Numbered from the stretch's first letter, positions 48,736 to 59,308 are shown. The stretch is DNA of 64,000 nt from Burkholderiaceae bacterium (GCA_021208885.1 JAJOJF010000035.1:1-64000), one strand, 5' to 3'. Numbers and translations are program-made. Notes: generated from the sequence alone by a model not told the origin.

Positions 48736-50121
48736 ATGTCATCGTCTGAACTCCCTAAGCACGTCTTTAAAGCCTACGACATTCGTGGCGAGGTGCCTGC
48801 CGACCTAAATCCCGAGTTTGCCAGGCTGCTTGGCCGCAGCCTGGCAGCGCGCGCCAAATCGGCCGGTGTCAACAAAATCGTGATTGGCTATGACGGCCGC
48901 TTAAGCAGCCCTGATTTAGCCAATGCACTTGGTGCAGGCATTCGCGAAGGCGGTGTGGGTACGATTGAGCTTGGCCTGGTGCCAACGCCCTTGGTTTACT
49001 TCGCAGCGCATCATCTAGGCACAGGCTCGGGTGTAGCCATCACCGGCAGCCACAATCCGCCTCAGTACAATGGCTTCAAGATGATGCTCGCTGGCAGCAC
49101 GCTCTATGGTGAAGACATTACGAGCCTGCGAGATGACATGAGCCGGCCCAAGGCCATATCTTCAACGCCAGGCCAAGCCGAACCTGTCGACATCAAACCC
49201 AAGTATCTTGAGCGCGTCACAAGTGACATCAAACTTGCTCGTCCCATGAAAATTGCCATTGATTGTGGCAATGGCGTGGCTGGGGTGATTGCGGCTGATT
49301 TGTACCGTGCCCTTGGTTGTGAGGTCATAGAGCTCTTTTGCGAGGTGGACGGTCAATTCCCTAACCATCACCCTGACCCGGCTGAACCACACAACCTTCA
49401 AGACCTGATTAAGGCTGTGCAAACAAGCGACTGCGAGTTGGGCTTGGCGTTTGACGGTGACGGCGACAGGCTTGGTGTGGTAACCCGCAGCGGTGAAATC
49501 ATCTGGCCAGATCGGCAGATGATTTTATTTGCACGTGACATCCTGAGTCGCCTGCCAGCAAGCCAGATTCTGTTTGACGTGAAATGCAGTCGTCAGCTCC
49601 CACTGGCTATCAAACAAGCAGGTGGCGAGCCTCTGATGTGCCGCACTGGGCATTCGCTGGTCAAAGCCAAGCTTGCAGAGACTGGCGCACCGCTAGCAGG
49701 CGAAATGAGTGGTCATATATTCTTCAAAGAGCGCTGGTTTGGGTTTGATGATGGGCTTTATACCGGTGCGCGTCTGCTGGAAATCTTATCGCGCCAGGCA
49801 GATTCCTCAGCGACACTTGAGACGTTACCCACGGCGTTTAGCACCCCCGAGCTCAAGCTCGAGATGAAGGAAGGCGAGCCCTTTGCACTCATAGATGCGC
49901 TCAAACTAAATGCCAAGTTCATCGGAGCCGAAGCTGTTTCAACCATTGATGGCATACGAGTGGATTTTGCTGATGGCTTTGGCCTGGCCAGACCTTCAAA
50001 CACCACACCCGTGGTCGTACTGCGCTTTGAGGGAGAGACACCTGGCGCGCTTGATCGCATCAAGCGTCAATTCCGTGATCAACTGCAAGCCTTGGCACCA
50101 CACGTGCGCCTTCCGTTCTAA
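48736..50121 (+). CDS. phosphomannomutase/phosphoglucomutase (AlgC/ManB type)
   Basis: Interconverts hexose 1- and 6-phosphates, supplying sugar nucleotides for envelope glycans. The product (461 residues) has the phosphoserine loop VAITGSHNPPQYNGFKMM near residue 100, the metal loop AFDGDGDRLGVV near 240, the sugar loop AGEMSGHIFFKERWFG near 325 and the phosphate loop GFGLARPSNTTPVVVLRFEG near the C-terminus. I start at ATG 48736 (GGA upstream), not TTG 48730. pgi follows by 17 bases, linking glucose-6-P metabolism; glucose-1-P would also serve an OpgH product. Confidence 0.93.
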   Translation: MSSSELPKHVFKAYDIRGEVPADLNPEFARLLGRSLAARAKSAGVNKIVIGYDGRLSSPDLANALGAGIREGGVGTIELGLVPTPLVYFAAHHLGTGSGVAITGSHNPPQYNGFKMMLAGSTLYGEDITSLRDDMSRPKAISSTPGQAEPVDIKPKYLERVTSDIKLARPMKIAIDCGNGVAGVIAADLYRALGCEVIELFCEVDGQFPNHHPDPAEPHNLQDLIKAVQTSDCELGLAFDGDGDRLGVVTRSGEIIWPDRQMILFARDILSRLPASQILFDVKCSRQLPLAIKQAGGEPLMCRTGHSLVKAKLAETGAPLAGEMSGHIFFKERWFGFDDGLYTGARLLEILSRQADSSATLETLPTAFSTPELKLEMKEGEPFALIDALKLNAKFIGAEAVSTIDGIRVDFADGFGLARPSNTTPVVVLRFEGETPGALDRIKRQFRDQLQALAPHVRLPF

Positions 50122-50138
50122 CAGGGAAATTACAACTC

Positions 50139-51698
50139 ATGGCTTTGCAGTCTAGTGACGCCTGGCGCACATTCGCGGATGCAGTAAAGTCTGCTCACGC
50201 TGATCCTGAACAACTGCGCCTGATCGAAGCGGGTCAGCTGACCGTTGACTTAAGTGCGCAGCGCGACAGCACAGCATTGCGTAAAGCTGCTGCCGCACTG
50301 ATCAAGGCCGTGAACTTTGATCAGGCTAGAAACACATTGCTCGAAGGTGGTATTGCCAACCAGTCAGAGAATCGACCAGCCCTGCATACGGCACTTAGAA
50401 GCAATCATGCTCCCGAAGCTGTTCGGTCTCTGATTACTCAGCAGCTTGATCGCATGAAGCGCTTTGTGGACGATGCCAACACCCACAATCGCTATAGCAA
50501 CGTAGTGCACTTGGGCATCGGCGGCAGCGACTGGGGACCTCGCATGGTGTGGCACAGCTTGAGAGGCGTCAGTAACCGCCGCACACTGCGGTTCGCTGCC
50601 AATATTGATGCGCACGCTATTACGGCAGCACTTGATGGTCTGGATCCGCGCGATACGTTGGTGATTGTTGCCTCCAAGTCCTTCACCACAACCGAGACAA
50701 TGACCAATGCCCGAGAGGCTATCAAGTGGTTAATGCAAAGCGGCATCAAGAAACCGCTGGATCACGTAGTTGCGCTGACAGCCAACCCGAAAGCTGCCAC
50801 TGAATTCGGCGTGGCGCCTGAGCGCATTTTTGAGTTCTGGGACTGGGTTGGTGGGCGATACTCCATCTGGTCAACAATCGGGTTGCCAATCGCTTTGGGA
50901 CTCGGCTGGAAAGCCTTTGAAGAGCTGCTTTACGGTGCGCGTGTTATGGACGAACATTTTCAGAACGCCCCAATCGAGCACAACGCGCCAGTTCAGCTGG
51001 CGTTGAACATGGTGGCCAACACGAGTGTGCTTGGCTTTTCCTCTGAGGTGATTTGCCCCTACGATGCACGCCTGACTGACTTTGTGCCGTGGTTGCAGCA
51101 ACTACAAATGGAGTCGCTCGGTAAAGCAGTTGATCAGCAAGGCAATCCCATTGATGTATCGGTCAGTCCAGCCGTCTGGGGTATGCCTGGTACTGACAGT
51201 CAGCACACATTTTTCCAGTGGCTGCATCAAAGTCAGCGCGGTGCGCCGGTGGACTTTATTGTCTGCCTTGAGCCCGAGCACCAGCTGCTAAACCACCACC
51301 AGCAACTGCTAGCCAATTGCCTAGCGCAACGAGCCGCATTATGGCGCGGCAAGTCGGCCCAGGCATCGTTGGATGAGCTCAAGCACAAACATGATGAGTC
51401 GCACGCTCAATGGCTATCACAACACTGCGTGCATCCAGGCGGGCGCCCCTCAACACTTATCGTGTTGCCCAAACTCGACGCCCATCGTTTGGGCGCACTG
51501 CTAGCTCTATATGAACACAAAGTATTCGTGGCGGGCGTGCTTTGGGGCTTGAACCCCTTTGATCAATGGGGGGTAGAGTTCGGAAAGCGCCTGGCCCACC
51601 AGCTCCTGCAAAACGACCCTGAGCAGATTAAGGACTTTGATGCGTCGACTCGGCATTGGCTGACATCTGTGATGGGTAGGGCCCCAGAAAAAACCTGA
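50139..51698 (+). CDS. pgi: glucose-6-phosphate isomerase Pgi
   Basis: Interconverts glucose 6-phosphate and fructose 6-phosphate. The 519 residues show VVHLGIGGSDWGPRMV, VASKSFTTTETMTNAREA, DWVGGRYSIWSTIGLPIALGLG (PGI signature) and FDQWGVEFGKRLA (C-terminal signature with catalytic Lys). AGGGA precedes the ATG. In operon with the phosphomutase. Confidence 0.96.
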   Translation: MALQSSDAWRTFADAVKSAHADPEQLRLIEAGQLTVDLSAQRDSTALRKAAAALIKAVNFDQARNTLLEGGIANQSENRPALHTALRSNHAPEAVRSLITQQLDRMKRFVDDANTHNRYSNVVHLGIGGSDWGPRMVWHSLRGVSNRRTLRFAANIDAHAITAALDGLDPRDTLVIVASKSFTTTETMTNAREAIKWLMQSGIKKPLDHVVALTANPKAATEFGVAPERIFEFWDWVGGRYSIWSTIGLPIALGLGWKAFEELLYGARVMDEHFQNAPIEHNAPVQLALNMVANTSVLGFSSEVICPYDARLTDFVPWLQQLQMESLGKAVDQQGNPIDVSVSPAVWGMPGTDSQHTFFQWLHQSQRGAPVDFIVCLEPEHQLLNHHQQLLANCLAQRAALWRGKSAQASLDELKHKHDESHAQWLSQHCVHPGGRPSTLIVLPKLDAHRLGALLALYEHKVFVAGVLWGLNPFDQWGVEFGKRLAHQLLQNDPEQIKDFDASTRHWLTSVMGRAPEKT

Positions 51699-51783
51699 AA
51701 TAGTTATCAACAAGCCATTCGAGTGAAAGCGTCGGGGACTATCTGCCAACCCATCGCGCAAAGATGGCAACCCAAGACGCAGG

Positions 51784-51817
51784 AAAAAAAAGACCCGAGA
51801 CCTTGCGGTATCGGGCC
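51784..51817 (-). terminator. terminator of the candidate small RNA
   Basis: On the minus strand CCCGA-T-ACC, a GCAA loop and GGT-C-TCGGG form a hairpin with one internal mismatch, followed by eight T (after an intervening TC). Confidence 0.85.
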
Positions 51818-51964
51818 AAATCCACCAAAGGAGGAGGGTGGAGGAGACAATCTTGCCGAGTCGCTTTCGGACTTACGCAGCTTTCTTAACCAGACCCAGT
51901 TTTCGAGGGTTTTCCCGACCAAGCGCTTTCGGGAAAGTACTGATAAAACAGCCCAGCGACACAC
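51784..51964 (-). ncRNA. candidate small RNA with an anti-Shine-Dalgarno hairpin loop
   Basis: The 394-base gap between pgi and coq7 holds a self-contained leftward unit. A promoter lies at 51971-51998 and a terminator at 51784-51817, predicting a transcript of about 180 nucleotides with no convincing ORF. Its structure has a perfect 8-bp stem TTTCCCGA/TCGGGAAA (51911-51936) and near the 3' end a CCACC/GGTGG hairpin (51822-51841). That hairpin's loop reads CTCCTCCTTT, identical in type to the 16S 3' tail; a second CTCCTCC lies just before it. I do not recognise it as a known family. It reads out of the coq7 direction but has its own promoter. Confidence 0.6.
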
Positions 51965-51970
51965 AACCAA

Positions 51971-51998
51971 ACTATAGCAGAAAAATTGTGCAATGCAA
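51971..51998 (-). promoter_or_regulatory. promoter of the candidate small RNA
   Basis: On the minus strand TTGCAT (51993-51998), 16 bases, then TATAGT (51971-51976). A good sigma-70 match. A start near 51964 is expected. Confidence 0.65.
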
Positions 51999-52092
51999 GA
52001 GAGATTTTCGTAATGCCCTAGGAAAATAGGGGAAATTCCCTTCTGCAGCACCGCAAAACAGTCTTTGTACCCAAGAGCCCTATTTCGTTTGA

Positions 52093-52764
52093 CTAAATAT
52101 AGTAAACACTTTTAGTCATAACTTTAGACATAAATTTCATAATCGAAGGGATGGGAAACGGCAGATCCACCCCCCCATGCTTTTGTGCCGTGCGCCGATG
52201 CTCAATTTCATCATCACGCATTTGGGCAACGATCTTGCGCGACCGTTCATCTTCCTGAGGCAAGGATTTCAAGTGCCCATTTAAATGCGCCTCAACCTGA
52301 CGTTCCGTTTCGGCCATAAACCCGAGGTTGTAGCGCTCGCCTGCCCGACTGGCTGCCAAACCCAGCGCGAAAGAGCCCGCATACCAAATTGGATTGAGCA
52401 AACTTACCCTGCTATTGAGTTCCTTGAGCCTATCCTGGCACCAAACCAAGTGATCGACTTCTTCTTTAGCTGCCTCACGCAACAGCTCCTTGGTTTGCTC
52501 ACGCTCGACTGCCATCGCTTGGCCGCGATAAAGCGCCTGAGCACAAATCTCGCCTACGTGGTTTATGCGCATGAGCCCTGCCGCATGGCGTTGCTGCGCT
52601 TGATTGAGCACTTCAGACTCGTCAGGTGACCTTCTGCCCGCCGGGTTCGGCCGTGATGCCACAGCCGCACCAGACAGAACCTGAAGAGCTACGGACGCTT
52701 CACCGATCACTTGATCAAAAAATCCTTCTCGGCGACGCATGGCGCGATGTTTTAATGTGGTCAT
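52093..52764 (-). CDS. coq7: 3-demethoxyubiquinol 3-hydroxylase Coq7
   Basis: Coq7 is a di-iron hydroxylase in ubiquinone synthesis. The product (223 residues) shows the ferritin-like iron ligands in RINHVGEICAQALYRGQ, EEVDHLVWCQDRL (E-x-x-H), and DDEIEHRRTAQKHG (E-x-x-H). ATG 52764 has GGAAGGAA upstream; a longer start at 52806 is less likely. Indicates aerobic respiration with ubiquinone. Divergent from the OsmC gene (160 bases). Confidence 0.95.
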   Translation of the reverse strand: MTTLKHRAMRRREGFFDQVIGEASVALQVLSGAAVASRPNPAGRRSPDESEVLNQAQQRHAAGLMRINHVGEICAQALYRGQAMAVEREQTKELLREAAKEEVDHLVWCQDRLKELNSRVSLLNPIWYAGSFALGLAASRAGERYNLGFMAETERQVEAHLNGHLKSLPQEDERSRKIVAQMRDDEIEHRRTAQKHGGVDLPFPIPSIMKFMSKVMTKSVYYI

Positions 52765-52924
52765 GATTATCGGTTCCTTCCAAGCTTTAATTGCTACTAG
52801 GGTCACCAGCTTCGATTGTCAAATTTTAGTCACTTGGTCGGTTGAATCGAGGCTAATCCCGCCTGCGCAGCTTGGCTTAAGGCTATCATTAAGAACGTGA
52901 ACCAAATCTTGAGGAAGCTCAAAC

Positions 52925-53377
52925 ATGCAGTGCACAGTTCAGTGGGGCGGGCCTGACGGCATGTTGTTTATCGGCAAGACTGGCACCGGCCATATTGCCG
53001 CCATGGATGGCGCACCTGATGGTGGTGGCCACAACCTCGCACCTCGCCCCATGGAAATGGTGCTGCTTGGCACGGGTGGTTGCACGGCTTACGATGTGGT
53101 GCTGATTCTAAAGCGTGGGCGCCATGCCGTGACGGGGTGTGAAGTTGCTTTAACCGCCGAACGTGCTGACACTGACCCGAAAGTCTTCACCAAAATTCAT
53201 TTTGCTTTTACGGTATCAGGCAAGAACCTCAGCCAATCGGTTGTCGAACGTGCAGTCAAGCTCTCACATGACAAATACTGCTCAGCCTCAGCCATGCTGG
53301 CTAACAGTGCTGAGATGAGCTGGTCAGTTCAGATCGTTGATCCAGACGCTGCAAACGCAAGTGGGGATCCGGCATGA
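52925..53377 (+). CDS. OsmC/YhfA-family protein
   Basis: A 150-residue protein of the OsmC peroxiredoxin-like superfamily, YhfA subgroup. It has the segments [24 protein letters not shown] (first Cys) and [14 protein letters not shown] (second Cys), the pair that acts as peroxidatic and resolving cysteines in OsmC/Ohr. Role of the subgroup is not established. Overlaps thyA by four bases. Confidence 0.88.
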   Translation: MQCTVQWGGPDGMLFIGKTGTGHIAAMDGAPDGGGHNLAPRPMEMVLLGTGGCTAYDVVLILKRGRHAVTGCEVALTAERADTDPKVFTKIHFAFTVSGKNLSQSVVERAVKLSHDKYCSASAMLANSAEMSWSVQIVDPDAANASGDPA

Positions 53378-54168
53378 ACCAGTACGAAACCTTCATGCGG
53401 CATGTCTATGAGAACGGTGTAGACAAGTCTGACCGCACTGGCACCGGCACTCGATCATTGTTTGGTTATCAAATGCGCTTTGACCTGTCAGAAGGGTTTC
53501 CGCTAGTCACAACAAAGAAACTGCACACCCGCAGCATCTTTGTAGAACTGCTGTGGTTTTTGCGTGGAGACTCAAACGTCAAATGGCTGCAAGACCGAAA
53601 CGTCACCATCTGGGATGAATGGGCTCGCGCTGACGGCGATCTTGGTCCCATATACGGCGTGCAGTGGCGATCATGGCCTGCACCCGATGGTCATAAGATC
53701 GACCAGATCAGCCAGCTCATCCACCAAATCAAAAACAACCCTGACTCACGCCGCCTGATCGTGTCGGCATGGAACGTCGGGCAAATTCCGGAAATGGCGC
53801 TTCCACCCTGTCATGCTTTTTTCCAGTTTTACGTGGCACAAGGCAAGCTATCGTGTCAACTCTACCAGCGCAGCGCCGATATTTTTCTGGGCGTGCCCTT
53901 TAACATCGCAAGCTACGCATTACTGACCCACATGGTTGCGCAACAGACTGACCTTGAAGCTGGTGACTTTATCTGGACTGGTGGCGACTGTCATCTCTAC
54001 AACAACCACTTTGATCAGGTAGAAGAACAACTCGCCCGCGACCCCTATCCCTACCCCAAGCTGAAACTGGCCAGAAAACCAAACTCTATATTTGAGTACG
54101 AGCTTGGGGACTTTGTAATCGAGAACTACCAGTTTCACCCGCATATCAAAGCCCCGGTGGCGGTATGA
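53374..54168 (+). CDS. thyA: thymidylate synthase ThyA
   Basis: ThyA methylates dUMP to dTMP with methylene-tetrahydrofolate. The 264 residues match E. coli ThyA length and include [19 protein letters not shown], the catalytic Cys in [34 protein letters not shown] and [13 protein letters not shown]. It overlaps folA by four bases; the two enzymes form the dTMP folate cycle. Confidence 0.97.
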   Translation: MNQYETFMRHVYENGVDKSDRTGTGTRSLFGYQMRFDLSEGFPLVTTKKLHTRSIFVELLWFLRGDSNVKWLQDRNVTIWDEWARADGDLGPIYGVQWRSWPAPDGHKIDQISQLIHQIKNNPDSRRLIVSAWNVGQIPEMALPPCHAFFQFYVAQGKLSCQLYQRSADIFLGVPFNIASYALLTHMVAQQTDLEAGDFIWTGGDCHLYNNHFDQVEEQLARDPYPYPKLKLARKPNSIFEYELGDFVIENYQFHPHIKAPVAV

Positions 54169-54650
54169 CAACCGTTTCACTGATCGTTGCCTACAGCCGC
54201 AATCGCGTGATTGGCAAAGACAACCAACTTCCCTGGAAACTTCCAGGTGATCTTGCACATTTCAAGCGCCAAACGCTGGGCAAGCCTATCATCATGGGCA
54301 GAAAAACCTGGCTGTCATTAGGCCGCCCCCTGCCCGGGCGCACCAACATCGTGGTAAGTCGCTCCGGTCAAGGTGATTTCACCGGCGCCGTGCTGGTGGA
54401 CTCGATTGATGCGGCGTTTGATGCCGCCGGCGACGTCGATGAAGTGTGTGTGATTGGTGGGGCTCAACTTTACGCTGATGCACTCTCAAAGGTCGATAAG
54501 ATCGTTGCAACCGAAATCGATATCGAAATTCAAGGCGACGCGTTTTTCCCCGAACTTGACCCAAAAATTTGGGTTGAGTCTGATAGACAGGCTCAACCCC
54601 CGGAAAACAACCTTACCTACGCCTTTGTCGAATACCGCAAACGTGCCTGA
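54165..54650 (+). CDS. folA: dihydrofolate reductase FolA
   Basis: FolA reduces dihydrofolate produced by ThyA back to tetrahydrofolate with NADPH. The 161 residues have [28 protein letters not shown] (catalytic acid Asp in PGDLAHFK), [18 protein letters not shown] and [10 protein letters not shown]. Translationally coupled to thyA. Its stop is directly adjacent to the gcvP stop on the other strand. Confidence 0.96.
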   Translation: MTTVSLIVAYSRNRVIGKDNQLPWKLPGDLAHFKRQTLGKPIIMGRKTWLSLGRPLPGRTNIVVSRSGQGDFTGAVLVDSIDAAFDAAGDVDEVCVIGGAQLYADALSKVDKIVATEIDIEIQGDAFFPELDPKIWVESDRQAQPPENNLTYAFVEYRKRA

Positions 54651-57527
54651 TTAGTTTGCTTGCGCGTAGTCACTGACCGGCGGGCAGGCACACACCAAAT
54701 TACGATCACCCCAGGCATTGTCCACACGCGCCACAGGCGGCCAGTATTTGCTTTGCAGCTGAGCAGGTACCGGAAAGCCAGCTTCTTGACGGCTGTAATC
54801 GTGATGCCATTCTTGGGCCATCAGCATGTGTGCCGTGTGCGGCGCGTTTTTCAGCACATTGTCGTTGGCATCGCGCTCGCCATTGGCGATCTGCTCAATC
54901 TCGCGACGGATCGCTATCATGGCGTCGACAAACCGATCTAGCTCAGCCAAACCTTCCGATTCGGTGGGTTCAACCATTAGTGTGCCCGCCACCGGGAATG
55001 ACATGGTCGGCGCGTGGAATCCATAATCCATCAAGCGCTTGGCGATGTCTTCGGCGGAGATGCCGGTCTCGTCTTTGATGGGCCGCATATCCAAAATGCA
55101 CTCATGCGCCACACGCCCACCTTTGCCGGTGTAAAGAATGGGGTAATGCGGTGCCAAGCGAGTGGCCACATAGTTGGCATTTAGAATCGCCACCTCAGTC
55201 GCCTCACGCAAGCCCTCAGCACCCATCAACAAGATATATGCCATGGAAATGGGCAAGATACTGGCTGACCCAAACGGTGCGGCACTAACCGGTCCGACTG
55301 GCGCGCCTGCGGGCAATCGGCCACTGGTTTGCACCACACCTGGCAAGAAAGGCGCCAAATGCGCACGGCATGCAACAGGCCCAACGCCCGGGCCGCCTCC
55401 GCCATGCGGGATACAGAAGGTTTTATGCAGATTCAAGTGCGAGACATCTGAGCCAAACTTGCCGGGCTGAGCAACCCCCACCATGGCATTCATGTTGGCA
55501 CCATCCATGTAGACCTGACCGCCGGCAGCGTGGACTAGGTCGCAGATCTCAGTGATCGCCTCTTCAAACACACCATGAGTTGATGGGTAGGTCACCATCA
55601 AAGCAGCCAATCGATCGCCCGCGTTGGCGATGCACTCTTTCAGATGTTCGACATCAACGTTGCCGAGCGAATCGGCACGAACCACCACCACATCCATGCC
55701 AACCATGTTGGCCGATGCCGGATTGGTACCGTGCGCAGACTCCGGGATCAAGCAAATATTGCGCTGGTGGTCGCCACGTGAGCGATGATAGGCGCGTATG
55801 GCCAACAGTCCTGCGTATTCGCCTTGTGCACCTGAGTTGGGCTGCAAGCTGACGGCGTCGTAACCCGTGATTTCACACAAGTACGTTGACAAACGTTCAA
55901 TCAAGGTCTGATAGCCCTGCGTCTGAGCGCTCGGTGCAAACGGATGCATGTTGGAAAATTCAGGCCATGTCACCGGTATCATTTCAACTGTGGCGTTTAG
56001 CTTCATGGTGCAAGAGCCTAACGGGATCATGGTGCGATCGAGTGCCAGATCTTTGTCGCTTAGGCGACGCAGGTAACGCAGCATGTCAGTCTCGGACTGA
56101 ATGCTTGAGAACACTTCATGCGTGAGAATCTCGCCTTGACGAACCACTGATTTGGCAATGCCTGGCAACTCATCGCCTTGCGGCCAGATTGGCTTGGCCT
56201 GCTTGCCAGCCACGACGGCAAACACCGCGAGCAATGCATTCACATCATCCGTACGAACCGTCTCATCAAGGGACAAGGCAATCGCACTGTCACTGACATG
56301 ACGCAAGTTCATGCCCGCTTTTTCAGCAGCCGCATGAACAACGGCAGTCCTGTCACCGGTTTGAACCAGGAGCGTGTCAAAGTAGCCTTTGTTCGCCACG
56401 GCAAACCCAAGGTCTTCAAGACCAGCTCGCACGGCGGCTGTGTGTTGATGAACACGGCGTGCAATGGCTTTCAAACCGGCCGGCCCATGCCACAAGGCAT
56501 ACATGCTAGCCATCACGGCTAGCAACACTTGCGCGGTACAGATATTGGAAGTGGCTTTTTCTCGACGAATGTGCTGCTCGCGAGTCTGCAAGGCCAGACG
56601 CAAAGCCGGGTTACCCATAGCATCGCGTGACACACCGACCAAGCGACCGGGCATATGACGCTTAAATGCGTCTTTGCAGCTCATGAAAGCAGCGTGTGGG
56701 CCACCAAACCCCATTGGCACACCAAAGCGCTGCGCTGAACCAATCGCAATGTCAGCACCCCAATTGCCAGGCGCTTCGAGCAGAGTTAGCGCCAGCAAGT
56801 CAGTGGCGCAAGCCACTATGCCATCATCCGCATGAATCTTTTCTGCGAGGGCACGATAATCAACCACGTCGCCTAGCGTTTGTGGGTATTGCAACAACAC
56901 CCCGAAACATAACGGCACGCCAGATGCCTCATCAGCAATGACCAACTCAATGCCCAGGCCTTCAGCACGGGTCTTCACCACTTCAATGGTCTGCGGATGG
57001 CAATTGCTCGACACAAAAAATGGTCTATCCTTGTGACGCGTCACCCGCCAAGCCAAAGTCATGGCTTCGGCAGCGGCGGTCCCCTCATCGAGCAAAGAGG
57101 CATTGGCAATATCGAGCCCCGTCAGGTCAGCCACCATCGTCTGGAAGTTCAGAATAGCTTCCAACCGTCCCTGAGAGATCTCAGGCTGATAAGGCGTGTA
57201 CGCCGTGTACCAGGCCGGATTCTCGAGAATATTGCGCAAGATGACATTAGGCGTATGCGTGCCATAGTAGCCCTGCCCGATGTAGCTACGCATGACCTGG
57301 TTCTGGTTGGCGATTTGCTTCAATTCAGCCAACACCGCGGGCTCGTCTTTGGGAGCTGGCAAGTCCAACAGACCAGACAGGTGAATATTGCCTGGCACCA
57401 CGGTTTGCATCAACGCATCCAGGCTATCTGCACCAATAGATGCCAGCATCTTCTGGCGGTCAGCCTGGCCAGGGCCAATGTGGCGCGCAATAAACGCGCC
57501 AGCCGTCTCGGTCGTTGGTCTTGTCAT
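54651..57527 (-). CDS. gcvP: glycine dehydrogenase (decarboxylating) GcvP, P-protein
   Basis: GcvP decarboxylates glycine with PLP and passes the aminomethyl group to lipoyl-GcvH. The 958-residue fused-subunit form shows [28 protein letters not shown], the N-terminal [27 protein letters not shown], and the PLP site [19 protein letters not shown]. Last of gcvT-gcvH-gcvP, three bases after gcvH, under the glycine riboswitch. Confidence 0.97.
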   Translation of the reverse strand: MTRPTTETAGAFIARHIGPGQADRQKMLASIGADSLDALMQTVVPGNIHLSGLLDLPAPKDEPAVLAELKQIANQNQVMRSYIGQGYYGTHTPNVILRNILENPAWYTAYTPYQPEISQGRLEAILNFQTMVADLTGLDIANASLLDEGTAAAEAMTLAWRVTRHKDRPFFVSSNCHPQTIEVVKTRAEGLGIELVIADEASGVPLCFGVLLQYPQTLGDVVDYRALAEKIHADDGIVACATDLLALTLLEAPGNWGADIAIGSAQRFGVPMGFGGPHAAFMSCKDAFKRHMPGRLVGVSRDAMGNPALRLALQTREQHIRREKATSNICTAQVLLAVMASMYALWHGPAGLKAIARRVHQHTAAVRAGLEDLGFAVANKGYFDTLLVQTGDRTAVVHAAAEKAGMNLRHVSDSAIALSLDETVRTDDVNALLAVFAVVAGKQAKPIWPQGDELPGIAKSVVRQGEILTHEVFSSIQSETDMLRYLRRLSDKDLALDRTMIPLGSCTMKLNATVEMIPVTWPEFSNMHPFAPSAQTQGYQTLIERLSTYLCEITGYDAVSLQPNSGAQGEYAGLLAIRAYHRSRGDHQRNICLIPESAHGTNPASANMVGMDVVVVRADSLGNVDVEHLKECIANAGDRLAALMVTYPSTHGVFEEAITEICDLVHAAGGQVYMDGANMNAMVGVAQPGKFGSDVSHLNLHKTFCIPHGGGGPGVGPVACRAHLAPFLPGVVQTSGRLPAGAPVGPVSAAPFGSASILPISMAYILLMGAEGLREATEVAILNANYVATRLAPHYPILYTGKGGRVAHECILDMRPIKDETGISAEDIAKRLMDYGFHAPTMSFPVAGTLMVEPTESEGLAELDRFVDAMIAIRREIEQIANGERDANDNVLKNAPHTAHMLMAQEWHHDYSRQEAGFPVPAQLQSKYWPPVARVDNAWGDRNLVCACPPVSDYAQAN

Positions 57528-57530
57528 GAT

Positions 57531-57911
57531 TTAGCTCGCGTCAACTACCGCCTGATATGCAGCTGCATCGAGCAATCCATCGACGTCAGCCATGTTCACA
57601 GGCTTGAATTTATAAATCCAGGTCCCATAAGGATCGCCATTGATGCTCTCTGGCGCATCGTTAAGCGAATCGTTAAAGCCCACCACTTCACCATCAACCG
57701 GTGCATAGATGTCGGAAGCAGCTTTGACTGACTCAACCACACCAGCGGTCTCGCCTGCCTTTAACTTGGCGCCCACACGCACGTCACCCACAAACACCAG
57801 ATCACCCAATTGATCCTGAGCCGGATCAGTAATGCCAACTAGCAGCATGTCACCTTCAGGCTTAATCCACTCATGAGAGGAAACATACTTACGATCGTTC
57901 GGAATGCTCAT
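57531..57911 (-). CDS. gcvH: glycine cleavage system H protein GcvH
   Basis: The 126-residue lipoyl carrier of the glycine cleavage system. The lipoylated lysine is in the VGAKLKAGETAGVVESVKAASDIYAP region (ESVKAAS), with HEWIKPEG near the start and YGTWIYKFKP near the end. Lies between gcvT and gcvP. Confidence 0.97.
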   Translation of the reverse strand: MSIPNDRKYVSSHEWIKPEGDMLLVGITDPAQDQLGDLVFVGDVRVGAKLKAGETAGVVESVKAASDIYAPVDGEVVGFNDSLNDAPESINGDPYGTWIYKFKPVNMADVDGLLDAAAYQAVVDAS

Positions 57912-57945
57912 TCAAATCTCCGCAAACACTGCTTGATTAAACACG

Positions 57946-59043
57946 TTAAGTCTTTGGTTCCACGGCCCTGCCGTGACGCACAAACGGTAGCTGGCAAACC
58001 TTAGCTGGAACTGACTTCCCTCGAATATTTACGTGTACTTCATCGCCAACGGACACGCCTTGAGGCAGTCGGGCCATGGCGATCGACACGCCCAAGGTGG
58101 GTGACATGGTGCCGCTAGTGATCTCGCCTTCGCCGTGAGCCGTCGCAACGGTCATGTGCGCGCGCATCACGCCTTTCTCCTGAAGCTTTAAGCCAAGCAT
58201 TTGGCCCGTGGCCGCAAACTCGGTAATGGCTGCACGCCCCACGAACTCGCGCGCCACATCCGCCAAGGCGACCGTCCAGGTCAACCCCGCTTGTGCGGGT
58301 GTGGTGAGCACATCCATGTCCTGACCGTACAAGTTCATACCGGCTTCAAGTCGCAATGTGTCACGGGCTCCCAGACCACAAGGCCTAACACCAACTGCCA
58401 ACAAATCATTCCAGAGGTCAACGACTTGGTCAGCCGGGAGCATGATTTCGACACCATCCTCACCGGTGTAGCCCGTGCGGGCCACTACCACGTCATCGAA
58501 CATCACGGCGGTGAAGGGCTTGACATCAATGACGGCAGCAGACCAAGACGCCCGAACATGGCCGAGCACTTCGAGTGCTCGCGGACCTTGCAAAGCCAAC
58601 ATGGCCAGGTCAGCGCGCGGTGCAATTACAGCGTCAAATGATTTGGCAGCAGCCACACGCTTCATCCAAGCGATGTCGCCTTCGGCACAGGCAGCATTGA
58701 CCACTAGACGCCACTGATCGTCAGCAAAATAATAGGCAATCAAGTCATCGATGATGCCACCTTGCGGATTTAGCATACAGCTGTACAGGGCACGGCCCGT
58801 GCTCTTGAGCTTATTGACGTCATTGGCCAATAAATAACGCAGGAACTCACGAGACTGAGGACCACTGATATCGACACTGCGCATGTGTGAGACATCGAAC
58901 ATGCCGACGTTCTGACGAACAGCATGGTGCTCTTCGATCTGCGAGCCGTAATGCAAGGGCATTTCCCAGCCACCAAAATCAACCAAGCGGGCTTTGGCCG
59001 CTACATGCGCTTCGTACAGAGGGGTTCGTTGCAATGCAGACAT
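57946..59043 (-). CDS. gcvT: glycine cleavage system T protein GcvT (aminomethyltransferase)
   Basis: GcvT transfers the methylene group from aminomethyl-GcvH to tetrahydrofolate, releasing ammonia. The 365 residues include LVDFGGWEMPLHYGSQIEEH, GMFDVSHMRSVDISG, YTGEDGVEIMLP, GLGARDTLRLEAGMNLYGQDM and VGDEVHVNIRGKSVPAKV. First gene of the operon; the riboswitch ends about 60 bases upstream. Confidence 0.97.
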   Translation of the reverse strand: MSALQRTPLYEAHVAAKARLVDFGGWEMPLHYGSQIEEHHAVRQNVGMFDVSHMRSVDISGPQSREFLRYLLANDVNKLKSTGRALYSCMLNPQGGIIDDLIAYYFADDQWRLVVNAACAEGDIAWMKRVAAAKSFDAVIAPRADLAMLALQGPRALEVLGHVRASWSAAVIDVKPFTAVMFDDVVVARTGYTGEDGVEIMLPADQVVDLWNDLLAVGVRPCGLGARDTLRLEAGMNLYGQDMDVLTTPAQAGLTWTVALADVAREFVGRAAITEFAATGQMLGLKLQEKGVMRAHMTVATAHGEGEITSGTMSPTLGVSIAMARLPQGVSVGDEVHVNIRGKSVPAKVCQLPFVRHGRAVEPKT

Positions 59044-59102
59044 CCAGGAGCTCCAGACAAGGGAATACGGTTCGTAACGGCGACTTCAACTTTTTCCTAC
59101 GA

Positions 59103-59308
59103 TCCGCCCCTCTGTCCTTTTGCCTGAGAGTTTTCTGGTCAAGTAACCAGCTGCACCTTCGGCGCTTGCCAACACACCATTGGCAAGTCTCTCCAGAGTG
59201 CTGTGTCGCCTAAGAGACGAAACCCTACGCAGTATGGGGTGCCTGAGCGATTCTGGGCGAATTGCGCCTTCGGCGGTGTCAAAACGACACTCTCTCCCGC
59301 ACGGGGTA
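59103..59308 (-). promoter_or_regulatory. tandem glycine riboswitch controlling gcvTHP
   Basis: Two gcvT-type aptamers are read on the minus strand. The first runs from about 59306 to 59225: GCGGGAGAG, CGCCGAAGGCGCAA, TCAGGCACCCC. The second runs from about 59215 to 59105: TCTGGAGAG, CGCCGAAGGTGCA, CTCTCAGGCAAAAGGACAGAG. The conserved GGAGAG and GCCGAAGG.GCAA cores occur in both, separated by a short linker. Glycine binding is known to switch on gcv genes in such elements. No clear terminator follows, so translational control is possible. Bases 59309-59481 carry no gene and presumably the promoter. Confidence 0.95.

Noticed and set aside
51707-52051. 114-residue open frame on the minus strand in the pgi-coq7 gap
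   Set aside because: It spans a promoter-like site, stable hairpins and a Rho-independent terminator, has no ribosome-binding site and its composition (Ser/Pro/Gly stretches over the C-rich motif) looks non-coding.
56997-57731. 244-residue open frame on the plus strand
   Set aside because: It lies wholly opposite gcvP and gcvH, whose protein motifs are unmistakable; it is a shadow frame.
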